Below, piece by piece: positions 46,079-53,686 of a DNA stretch of 64,000 bases. The stretch is from Paenibacillus chitinolyticus NBRC 15660 (GTDB lineage Bacteria > Bacillota > Bacilli > Paenibacillales > NBRC-103111). The position numbers were made by a program, and so were the translations under genes. How positions within the stretch are numbered: position 1 is the stretch's first letter; every line of letters starts with the position of its first letter. Location: contig NZ_BBJT01000015.1 of the NCBI RefSeq assembly GCF_000739915.1, positions 51,273-115,272 on the forward strand, written 5' to 3'. The notes under the pieces are model-generated. The model was not told the DNA's origin. It saw only the letters and a list, made by a program, of their open reading frames with translations, and did not search any database.

Positions 46079-47983
46079 CTAGCCGGGTATCGAAGGAAAC
46101 CGGACGATCGCTTCAGTGCCGACACCTTTCTCGCTCTTAAATTCCAGACGGCCATGCATAACCTCAATGATTCGGAAGGTGACCATAAGACCCAGCCCAG
46201 TCCCCTTGGTTTTGGTTGAAAAGTACGGCTCTCCAAGTTTGGAGAGCTCTTTTGTTTCCATTCCCTCTCCGTTATCCCGGATATGAATCCACACCTCAGT
46301 CTTCTGTTTGTACGCCCAGATCTGGATCTGTCCCTGCCCGTCCAATGCCTCGATACTATTCTTAATGATGTTAATAAACGCCTGTTTGAACTTCGAAGAA
46401 TTGCCCTCGATGTACAGATCCTCCGGCACCTCCAGCGTAATTTCGCCGCCTTGAAGATTGGCCAGCGGAACCAGAATGCCTTCGATTTGCTTCAATTCCT
46501 GGCAGATGTTCAGTGACGTGATATGTTCCAATTGCGGCTTCGCGAACGTAAGGAAGTCCGTAATGATGTTGGAAGCCCGGTCGAGTTCCTCGATCGCCAT
46601 GTTCATGTACCCTTTTTCCTTCTGGTCCAGCTTCTCTGCGGCCAATTGGAGAAAACCTCTCGTCACCTGCAGAGGGTTGCGCACCTCATGAGCCACGGAG
46701 GCGGCGAGGTCGCTTATGATCTCCATTTTTTCCGCTCGCTGCAGCTCATTGTTGTACATCACCAGTTCCTTGGAATACTTCACGATTTTCTCGTGATCGC
46801 GGGCAAATCCCCTGCCAAGAATAATGATCAGCGAAGTCACGAAGCAAACGATCCCAAACTTCCAGTAAATAAACTCATACTGTTCGTTTTTGGCATAGAA
46901 CACGAGCAGATCGACGATACCCGAAGCGGCGAAAAGGCCGATTCCCGTCGTTAAAGTGACCCCGTCCTTGCTGCCTTTGAGCGCATGGGTGGCGGCCATT
47001 CCGATCAGCAGCACAAATTGGATCAGCATCGTAAGCCCCAGCATCGTCACCGTCATGAAATAATAAGCTTTGTCGTACCGGTAAGAGGCTAGGTGGTTCA
47101 CCAGTTGGAACAGAACGCAGAGAACCGAGAAGCCGATCTGGAACCAGCGGTATTTGGTCAACAGCGACCAGGCCCCATGACCCAATATTTGTTCGAAATA
47201 CACCGTCAGAGTCGGCAAAAACACAAGCAGCGCCAGATCGAATAAACTTTCGATCCACTTGCCCTGATCTTCAAAAAACGTATACGTAAACTGGGAAGAC
47301 CCGATCATGAGCATCCCGATCGCCAAAATGACCAGACTGAGCGAAATCCATTTGGCAAGCTGCACTCGGTTCAGAAATACGGTGCAGATCAGCATCAGGA
47401 GGGCAATGAACACGAAGGAGAAGCCCAGCAAAATATCGGTCAGATTCGATTTGACATAGCCGGGAAGCAGCGCCTGATAGTCTCCGATGTTCACGTTTTT
47501 CTGGAGCCCGATCCGGTCGCTGTCCGTTTCGATATGAATATAAACCGTTTTGCCCGATTCTTTGGCACTGAGCGGAATCAGCAGCCGGTTCTTATCGTAC
47601 ACGTACGTATGTCCCGCTTTATAAATTTTACGTTCATCCGTAAAAATTTCAATGCGGTGGCCGTACAATTTGCCGATCAGCATACCGGGCTCGTCCCAAT
47701 CCAGCCGAGGCAGCTCGATTTTCACCCAGAGTGCGGAAACGCCCTCCGGCTTGACCGGCATGTCTCCCTTCTCGTTGGCGGGTATCCATCCGTCAGCGCC
47801 GACAGGAGCCTGTGTCCCGTCAAAGCTAGTCCCCTGACTGTCCCATTTGTATGCCCATTCGGTAATCTTAATCGTATCTAAGGGAGATTGCCCCCGCGCC
47901 GTGGCCGGCACGAACAACAAAGTAAGCAGTACGATCCCGGTAAACACGGACGCCAGGAACTCCGTTACTCTTGATTTGGTCAT
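46079..47983 (-). CDS. 7TMR-DISM sensor histidine kinase, orphan, possible receptor of the prenyl-peptide locus
   Basis: 634 aa. Signal peptide (about 1-30), extracellular beta-sandwich DISM domain (about 35-175), seven TM helices (about 183-392), then HisKA with H432 in SVAHEVRNPLQVTRGFLQL and HATPase_c with N-box NIIKNSIEA, G1 DNGEGM and G2 GTGLGL. The H-box resembles those of Bacillus sporulation kinases (KinA-E), which feed Spo0F. No response regulator is adjacent. It faces the precursor gene with only 15 bp between the stop codons and no terminator, so the transcripts must overlap. AGAGGTG sets the start at 47983; 27 more in-frame codons lack an SD. Confidence 0.88.
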   Translation of the reverse strand: MTKSRVTEFLASVFTGIVLLTLLFVPATARGQSPLDTIKITEWAYKWDSQGTSFDGTQAPVGADGWIPANEKGDMPVKPEGVSALWVKIELPRLDWDEPGMLIGKLYGHRIEIFTDERKIYKAGHTYVYDKNRLLIPLSAKESGKTVYIHIETDSDRIGLQKNVNIGDYQALLPGYVKSNLTDILLGFSFVFIALLMLICTVFLNRVQLAKWISLSLVILAIGMLMIGSSQFTYTFFEDQGKWIESLFDLALLVFLPTLTVYFEQILGHGAWSLLTKYRWFQIGFSVLCVLFQLVNHLASYRYDKAYYFMTVTMLGLTMLIQFVLLIGMAATHALKGSKDGVTLTTGIGLFAASGIVDLLVFYAKNEQYEFIYWKFGIVCFVTSLIIILGRGFARDHEKIVKYSKELVMYNNELQRAEKMEIISDLAASVAHEVRNPLQVTRGFLQLAAEKLDQKEKGYMNMAIEELDRASNIITDFLTFAKPQLEHITSLNICQELKQIEGILVPLANLQGGEITLEVPEDLYIEGNSSKFKQAFINIIKNSIEALDGQGQIQIWAYKQKTEVWIHIRDNGEGMETKELSKLGEPYFSTKTKGTGLGLMVTFRIIEVMHGRLEFKSEKGVGTEAIVRFPSIPG

Positions 47984-48137
47984 TATGTATGCACCTCTAA
48001 AGAAGGATAGAAAAGGGTAGTCTTGTGTCGGAATACCTAAGATGACAAAATTCGCCAAATACACTTAAATTTCCTTCCTATTTGGAAAAATAAATGACAA
48101 GGCGCGATTTTATTCGACAATCATCGCCGTATGCCTC

Positions 48138-48470
48138 CTATTTCCCCGCGTCTTCCGTTTCAAGCAGGTAAATTCTGTCCCTGAACCCGCCGCGCTTGTC
48201 CGCTTTCCGCTCGCGCACAGATTCCAATTCTTCCGGGGAAGAACCGTGCAGATCTGTCAGCGCATGCAGAAGCTCCAGCAGATCGGCCAGCTCTTCCACG
48301 GCCTGGACGTCGTCCCGGGCTTCCATATATTCGTTCAACTCTTCCACGAGCTTCCGCCGCAGTTCCAGTTTGTATTCCTCTTCGCCGAGCAAGCGCGTAC
48401 GGCAGTTTTGTCCGTTCTCCCGGATGATTTCCGGTATTTTATCCCGAACGAGTTTGTTATAAATGGTCAT
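48138..48470 (-). CDS. MazG-like nucleotide pyrophosphohydrolase
   Basis: 110 aa, all-alpha NTP-PPase. YNKLVRDKIPEII is the signature start of the phosphoribosyl-ATP pyrophosphohydrolase-like group. The EELNEY...EELADLLELL helices supply the acidic Mg-binding pattern. It is a small house-cleaning enzyme hydrolysing non-canonical NTPs, or an antiphage nucleotide depleter in some contexts; nothing nearby supports the latter. GGAGG fixes the ATG at 48470. Confidence 0.82.
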   Translation of the reverse strand: MTIYNKLVRDKIPEIIRENGQNCRTRLLGEEEYKLELRRKLVEELNEYMEARDDVQAVEELADLLELLHALTDLHGSSPEELESVRERKADKRGGFRDRIYLLETEDAGK

Positions 48471-48690
48471 ACGCAGTCCTCCGTCTTTGCGTTCCGTTTG
48501 TCCTAAGCTTACCATTTTGAAAGAGGCGCCAAAACTACCTGACGCCACAAAGCGCACAATTTATCTCCCTTAAAAGCCGTTAGGAGGACTGAACTGCCGA
48601 GACGGCGTCCTTTAAGGATTTTCTTGCACATTACGCCGATTGCCGATACATTTATAAGTACTTGGGACAAACAGATCGGAGGAAAACATC

Positions 48691-49440
48691 GTGGACGTTC
48701 TTATATTAGGAAGTGCCAGTGCTTCGGGCAGCAGGGAAAGGGACAACACTTACCTGCTTCTTCAGCATGATGAAGGCAGCTGGATGATAGACGTAGGCGG
48801 CAATCCGCTCGGCAAGCTGAAGCAGGCTGAAATCCCGCTGCATTCCATCAAAGGGGTCATTCTTACTCATTTCCACATCGACCATATTTTCGGTCTCCCT
48901 TCTTTGCTCTGGGGCATGTGGCTCGGCAAAAGAAAAGAGCCGCTTATCATCTGCTGCCCGCAGGATCATCAGGACCAGCTCGGCGATATTCTCCGCGCGT
49001 ACCGGACCGACGAATGGCCCATCGGCTTCGAGATCAAGGTGCAGCCGTTCGACTGCGCAGAGCCCGGAACCTTGTTCGTGCAGGGCGATATGACGGTTTC
49101 CGTCTTCACGAGCCTGCATGCCGGCTCCACATCGGGCATCCGGGTCGCGTGCGGAGACAAGGTGCTCGTCTATTCAGCGGACACGGCACCGAGCGAATGG
49201 ATACGCAGCCAGCCACGGATAGACGTTCTGATCCACGAAGCGACGCAGGCCCGAGGCGACATGAGCATCCATACCAGCCTGGAAGGCATCCTGACCTTCT
49301 ATCCGGTCGACCGGATTCCTCAAGTGATTGCGATTCATCTCACGGATGACGAGCCTTACGATGAGGTTTTAGCCCAATATAAAAAAACCGGCACACCGGG
49401 CGTGTTGCTGGCACACGATATGATGAGGGTTTCTCTCTAG
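48691..49440 (+). CDS. Metallo-beta-lactamase-fold hydrolase (RNase Z-like)
   Basis: 249 aa. The first metal motif THFHIDHIFG (HxHxDH) is intact, with the later His in TSLHAGSTSG, the bridging Asp in VYSADTAPS and the final His in IAIHL. This is the arrangement of RNase Z/ElaC-like and other phosphodiesterases of the MBL fold. It starts with GTG behind CGGAGGA. It is followed after 13 bp by the exonuclease gene, so both may act on nucleic acids, although RNase Z exosite residues are not seen. Confidence 0.83.
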   Translation: MDVLILGSASASGSRERDNTYLLLQHDEGSWMIDVGGNPLGKLKQAEIPLHSIKGVILTHFHIDHIFGLPSLLWGMWLGKRKEPLIICCPQDHQDQLGDILRAYRTDEWPIGFEIKVQPFDCAEPGTLFVQGDMTVSVFTSLHAGSTSGIRVACGDKVLVYSADTAPSEWIRSQPRIDVLIHEATQARGDMSIHTSLEGILTFYPVDRIPQVIAIHLTDDEPYDEVLAQYKKTGTPGVLLAHDMMRVSL

Positions 49441-49453
49441 GAGGTGAATTTCT

Positions 49454-50122
49454 TTGAAAGTAATTGTGTATGATCTGGAGATGACCGTAACCCGCAAAAA
49501 GATCCACGTTTCGGAAATTATCGAAATCGGAGCGGCGGCCGTTGAATTCACGGATGGCAAACCTGTGGTTACCGGCACGTTCCAATCCTTCGTAAAACCC
49601 GACCGGTCCCCGGTTATTTCCGCTTCCACCCAGGCCCTGACCGGTATTAAGCAAAGTGAGCTGCAATCGGCGGAACCTTGGCCGCTCGTGCTGGAACGTC
49701 TGCTGGAATGGATCGGAGACGGAGACTACTACCTGTGCGCGTGGGGCCCCGACGACCTGATCCAGCTTGGAAGCGACTGCCGGATGCACGGCGTCAAAAC
49801 CGACTGGATCTGCAACCACAACAACCTGCAAAAGCTTATGGCCGGACTCGTCCAGCAGGAGAAGCAGCAGCAGATGGGCCTCAAGACCGCCCTCGAATAC
49901 TGGAATATCCCGTTCGACGGCTCCCATCACCGGGCCCTGGACGATGCGATGAATACCGCTAAGCTATTCATCCATCTGCACGACCGGCTCGTGCTGGAGC
50001 GGAACCAGGCCGGGGATCTTCCCCTGTATACGACGGAGGTCGTGTACAAAACCGGCGACAGCTTCACGAACAACCCGTTCGAAAAGCTGGCCCTGTTCGC
50101 ACAAAAGGAACCTACGTCGTAG
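49454..50122 (+). CDS. DEDDh 3'-5' exonuclease (KapD-like)
   Basis: 222 aa. The motifs are ExoI VYDLEMT (Asp-x-Glu), ExoII around YYLCAWGPDDLIQL and ExoIII HHRALDDAMNTAKLF (His and Asp). The inhibitor-of-KinA-pathway protein KapD of B. subtilis belongs to this family, but simple DNA/RNA exonucleases do too. The start is TTG with GGAGGTGAA upstream, 13 bp after the MBL gene. Given the nearby sporulation-type kinase, a KapD role is attractive but unproven. Confidence 0.82.
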   Translation: MKVIVYDLEMTVTRKKIHVSEIIEIGAAAVEFTDGKPVVTGTFQSFVKPDRSPVISASTQALTGIKQSELQSAEPWPLVLERLLEWIGDGDYYLCAWGPDDLIQLGSDCRMHGVKTDWICNHNNLQKLMAGLVQQEKQQQMGLKTALEYWNIPFDGSHHRALDDAMNTAKLFIHLHDRLVLERNQAGDLPLYTTEVVYKTGDSFTNNPFEKLALFAQKEPTS

Positions 50123-50138
50123 GTTCCTTTTGTTTTGG
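50102..50138 (+). terminator. Terminator overlapping the exonuclease 3' end
   Basis: CAAAAGGAACCTAC pairs perfectly with GTAGGTTCCTTTTG followed by TTTTG. The stem begins inside the last codons of the exonuclease gene. Confidence 0.85.
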
Positions 50139-50179
50139 GCCGGTTCGGCAGCCGGCGGTGCTGCCCGCGTCCGCCGGCT

Positions 50180-50725
50180 CTATAGGACGGCTTCGACAGC
50201 AGACTGCATATCCAGAGGATCGACGCCGGATTCGAAGCGCTTCACGACGCTGCCCTCGCGGTCGATGAGAAATTTGGTGAAATTCCATTTCACATCATTG
50301 CCCTGGAGCAGATGCGGCTGCTTTTCGGACAGAAACGCATTCAGCATTTTCCCGCTCGGATGGTTCAGGTCAAAGCCTTCGAAGGGCGCTTGTTCGGTCA
50401 AGTAAGCGAAAAGCGGGTGCTTCTCTTCACCGCGCACGTCGATTTTCTCGAACAGCGGGAACGTAACGCCGTAATTGAGCTGGCAGAAGGTGTTGACTTC
50501 CTCGTTCGTGCCCGGCTCCTGCCCGCCGAACTGGTTGCACGGAAATCCGAGGACGACGAGTCCCTGGTCCCGGTATTTCTCGTACAGCTTCTGCAGATCG
50601 GCATATTGAGACGTAAATCCGCATTGGCTCGCCGTATTGACGATCACCAGCACCTTGCCTTTATAATCTTCGAGCTTCGTTTCCGCTCCGCGAATGTTTC
50701 TGGCTGAATAAGGGTATACGCTCAT
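50180..50725 (-). CDS. bsaA: Glutathione peroxidase-family thiol peroxidase
   Basis: 181 aa. The peroxidatic Cys lies in NTASQCGFTSQY; GFPCNQFGGQEPG contains the resolving region and catalytic Gln; WNFTKFLID has the catalytic Trp/Asn. It reduces peroxides, in Firmicutes with thioredoxin or bacillithiol rather than glutathione. GGAGG before the ATG at 50725 sets the start (an in-frame TTG two codons earlier lies closer to the SD). Monocistronic. Confidence 0.93.
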   Translation of the reverse strand: MSVYPYSARNIRGAETKLEDYKGKVLVIVNTASQCGFTSQYADLQKLYEKYRDQGLVVLGFPCNQFGGQEPGTNEEVNTFCQLNYGVTFPLFEKIDVRGEEKHPLFAYLTEQAPFEGFDLNHPSGKMLNAFLSEKQPHLLQGNDVKWNFTKFLIDREGSVVKRFESGVDPLDMQSAVEAVL

Positions 50726-50977
50726 CGTCAACTTCCTCCATGTTCTTGCGGTCCCGCACTACAGGGGCGGCTGCCCGGAGGTGGTACAGGTACCCGCTTT
50801 TATTCGATTTACAAAAATTAAATTGTTCACAATTTATGTGCATTTCAAATGTAGCACAGTCGGAGAACCAAGTCAAAAACTCAGGTCTGCACGTCTCGCG
50901 GTTCCCAAAATTTCCATCCGGCATCCAAAAGCGGTATGATAGAAACGAAAACATGAAGATAAGGTGGAATGAATGAC

Positions 50978-51676
50978 ATGACAGGCAAGCGCAAAAGTTT
51001 TACAGGTCTTCTGCTTCTTATGATGGCCCTTCTGGTCATCGCCGCAGGATGCGGTAAAGCGAAGACGGACGGAAGCGGCACGGCAACTCCGGCTCCGACG
51101 CCGTCCCCGACGGCAACCGGTTCCGCGGGCGGTTCGGAACCGCCGAAGACGGACGGCAAAAACCCCGTCGTGACCATTGAAATGGACAACGGCAAAATCA
51201 TCAAAGCGGAGCTTTATCCCGAGGTCGCTCCGAATACGGTGAACAACTTCATTTCGCTCATCAAAAAAGGATTTTACGACGGCAAAATCTTTCACCGGGT
51301 CATCCCCGGTTTCATGATCCAGGGCGGCGACCCGGATGGAACCGGCGCCGGCGGTCCGGGCTACGGCATCAAAGGCGAGTTCACCTCCAACGGCTTCAAG
51401 AACGAGCTGAAGCACACCCGCGGCGTCCTCTCGATGGCCCGCGCCCAGGATCCGGACTCCGCCGGCTCCCAGTTCTTCGTCATGGTAGCGGACTCTCCGC
51501 ATCTCGACGGCCAGTACGCTTCCTTCGGTAAAGTAACCGAAGGCATGGAGGCGGTCGACGAGATCGTCAACCAGCCTACGGAAGCCAACGACCGTCCCAA
51601 AACTCCGCCGGCGATGAAGAAGGTCACGGTGGATACGCTCGGAGTCGACTATCCCGAGCCGAAAACGATTAAGTAA
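50978..51676 (+). CDS. Cyclophilin-type peptidyl-prolyl isomerase lipoprotein
   Basis: 232 aa. Lipobox IAAGC at about residue 20, then a Thr/Pro/Ser-rich linker, then a cyclophilin domain from residue 62: FHRVIPGFMIQGGDPDGTGAGG (catalytic Arg/Phe/Gln), GVLSMARA, SQFFVMVADSPHLDG. It would fold secreted proteins outside the membrane. The first ATG (50969) touches the SD, so the ATG at 50978 is preferred. A strong terminator follows. Confidence 0.93.
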   Translation: MTGKRKSFTGLLLLMMALLVIAAGCGKAKTDGSGTATPAPTPSPTATGSAGGSEPPKTDGKNPVVTIEMDNGKIIKAELYPEVAPNTVNNFISLIKKGFYDGKIFHRVIPGFMIQGGDPDGTGAGGPGYGIKGEFTSNGFKNELKHTRGVLSMARAQDPDSAGSQFFVMVADSPHLDGQYASFGKVTEGMEAVDEIVNQPTEANDRPKTPPAMKKVTVDTLGVDYPEPKTIK

Positions 51677-51747
51677 GCAGCCGCAGGCCGCCGCTCTCGG
51701 TAACCGGAAGCCGGTCCGGAACGGCACCATGCGCGCCGGCCGGAAAG

Positions 51748-51780
51748 GCCCGCCAGCAATTCAAGCTGGCGGGCTTTTTT
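51748..51780 (+). terminator. Terminator after the cyclophilin gene
   Basis: GCCCGCCAGC/GCTGGCGGGC stem followed by TTTTTT. Confidence 0.9.
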
Positions 51781-51843
51781 GCGTGCGGGGATATCGCCGG
51801 CGAAGGTCCTGTCGCACCGCGCTCACCGAGCTCATCGCGCTCT

Positions 51844-52323
51844 TCAGTGCGTGATGTCGGCCGGGATGGCGTCCGCCGCCGCCGCAAGGTCCTTCCCGCC
51901 GAGGAAAATCTGCAGCCCCCGGCGGCCGGCCGAAATGCTGACCGGCTCGGTCGCAAGCGCCGTGCGCTCCAGATACAGCGGATAGTTCTTTTTCATACCG
52001 AGCGGAGATACCCCGCCCCGTATATAGCCGGTCAGCGCCTGCAGCTCCTTCACCGGGACCATGTCCACCTTCTTGTTACCGCTTACCGAAGCGAGCGCCT
52101 TCAGGTGAAGTTCTTTGCCTCCCGGAATGCAGGCCAGCAGAACCCCGGTTTTGTCCCCGCGCAAAACGAGGGTTTTATACATGCTGTCGATTCCGATCCC
52201 TACTTTACCCGCCACGGTTCCCGCATCAAGTTGATCTTCGTCCCACTCGTATTCGTGAAGAGTATACGCGATACCGAGCTTATCGAGCATCCGGCAAGCG
52301 TTTGTTTTGGCTTGTGTACCCAT
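51844..52323 (-). CDS. ybaK: YbaK/EbsC-family aminoacyl-tRNA deacylase
   Basis: 159 aa, full length for YbaK. The conserved Lys in SMYKTLVLRGDK and the GYIRGGVSPLGMKK segment are the active-site signatures. YbaK removes Cys wrongly attached to tRNA-Pro. AGGGAGG precedes the ATG. It lies 32 bp after the AraC gene on the same strand but with opposite-facing neighbours, so it may be read through from araC. Confidence 0.92.
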   Translation of the reverse strand: MGTQAKTNACRMLDKLGIAYTLHEYEWDEDQLDAGTVAGKVGIGIDSMYKTLVLRGDKTGVLLACIPGGKELHLKALASVSGNKKVDMVPVKELQALTGYIRGGVSPLGMKKNYPLYLERTALATEPVSISAGRRGLQIFLGGKDLAAAADAIPADITH

Positions 52324-52355
52324 CGCTCAGCCTCCCTGCTGTGTTTGAATCGTTC

Positions 52356-53543
52356 TTACGCCCGGGAGTCCCCCGTCCCCATTCTCGCTTTCACGGAACG
52401 GGCATACTCGGACGGACTCATGCCGGACGCTTTCTTGAACGTTTTGGAAAAATGGTGCACGCTCCCGAATCCGAGCCGTCCGGCGATTTCCGTAAAATTG
52501 CACGTCTCTTCCCGTATCAGGAGCTTAGCCTGTCCGATCTTGATCCGGCCCCAATATTTCATAATGGTTGTGCCGGTCTGCGCTTTGAAGCTCTCTTTGA
52601 GCAGCGTTTTTCCGATATGAAAATGCCGCGAAATTTCATCCAGCGTGACGGGAGATTCCACATTCGCTTCCATAAACGCAATCACTTTCGCCGCCAGCTC
52701 CTCCTGATTCTTCTGTCTTGCCGGAGATGACAACTGGGCGGAAGAGGCATTCTCGTCAAACGGCGCTTGACGCAGAAGCCGGATCAGGAACGCTTCCAGA
52801 TAGCAGCGCAGCAGCTGCTCGGAACCGGGCAGGGCCCTCTCTCTTCGCTTCAGCGGATACTCGAACGGAAATTCGAACGCGTTCTCCCCTTCCCGGATAA
52901 TCCGGGCCAACAGATCCCTCTCTTCGTCCTCCAGCCTCAGCACACCTCTCGCAAAAGCGTTCATAGCGGGAGAATCGCAATCAAAGGTCAGCACGATCAC
53001 ATTGGGAGCCCTGCCGGGCGCGGCCCGGAAGCTGTGAAATTCGTTCGGCTCGTGGAAGATAGCCATGCCCTGCTTGAGAACATGCCCGGCGTCGTCCGTC
53101 ACGACCTCGATCTCTCCCTTGTCCACGTACAGAAACTCCCAGAAGTTATGCCGCTCTCCCCGGAACACGTAGTCCTTCCCGTGCTCGAAATAATACATCG
53201 TGATGATGCTGCCGATCCGGATCACCTGCTCCAGGTGCGTCCTCTGCATCCGGTTAAGCCGGGCTTCCCGGGTTTCTCCACTCGCGGGAACTTCTTGAAA
53301 CTCCAAGGCACGGGCTTCTTGAGCTTCCTGGGCTTCTTGAGCTTCCTGGGCTTCTTGAACCTCTTGAACCTCTTGAGCTTCTTGAGCTTCTTGAGCTTCT
53401 TGGGCTTCCTTCAACCCTTTTCGCGCCTCCCGATCTTCGCGCTCCTGCTCCCGGTTTTCACTTGTTTCACGGCTTGCCTGCTTTTCCGCGACTGCCTGAA
53501 TTTCCCGGGCAACGGGTTTTTCGCCCAACTCCTTCTCCTCCAC
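52356..53543 (-). CDS. AraC-family regulator with Glu-Ala-Gln repeat N-terminus
   Basis: About 395 aa. The C-terminal double HTH (about residues 290-390; IGKTLLKESFKAQTGTTIMKYWGRIKIGQAK, FGSVHHFSKTFKKASGMSPSEYAR) and a preceding cupin-like sensory domain (about 120-215, FWEFLYVDKGEIEVV) are ordinary AraC features. Before them lies an acidic low-complexity leader containing 11 copies of the EAQ/EVQ tripeptide. The GTG at 53543 has GGGAGGCGAG at eight bases and is preferred over the TTG at 53603. If the repeat is not translated, the ATG at about 53252 would be the start. It probably controls the divergent Gfo/Idh gene. Confidence 0.82.
   Translation of the reverse strand: MEEKELGEKPVAREIQAVAEKQASRETSENREQEREDREARKGLKEAQEAQEAQEAQEVQEVQEAQEAQEAQEAQEARALEFQEVPASGETREARLNRMQRTHLEQVIRIGSIITMYYFEHGKDYVFRGERHNFWEFLYVDKGEIEVVTDDAGHVLKQGMAIFHEPNEFHSFRAAPGRAPNVIVLTFDCDSPAMNAFARGVLRLEDEERDLLARIIREGENAFEFPFEYPLKRRERALPGSEQLLRCYLEAFLIRLLRQAPFDENASSAQLSSPARQKNQEELAAKVIAFMEANVESPVTLDEISRHFHIGKTLLKESFKAQTGTTIMKYWGRIKIGQAKLLIREETCNFTEIAGRLGFGSVHHFSKTFKKASGMSPSEYARSVKARMGTGDSRA
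53312..53410 (-). repeat. Eleven 9-bp tandem repeats
   Basis: Eleven contiguous 9-bp units (GGGCTTCTT, GAGCTTCCT, GAACCTCTT variants on the plus strand) encode (Glu-Ala/Val-Gln)n on the minus strand. Confidence 0.92.
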
Positions 53544-53686
53544 TCTCTCGCCTCCCTCACCGTTCTCAACTAAAAGGGACAAAAAATCCGGCCCTTCGGA
53601 CAAAGAAAAAGAAGGCTTCCCTTTTTATACTGAACGTAATGGATTTTATTCTTTTACCAAATGCGATTCAGAAAAGAGGAGCTTCT

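Noticed and set aside
44748..48064. A true comQXPA locus
   Set aside because: The enzyme, precursor (NHLP leader) and kinase (DISM-7TM, HisKA) do not match the ComQ, ComX and ComP families, and no comA is present. Only a functional analogy is proposed.
48138..48470. MazG-like gene as part of an antiphage or toxin-antitoxin system
   Set aside because: No partner gene or mobile-element context; it looks like an ordinary house-cleaning enzyme.
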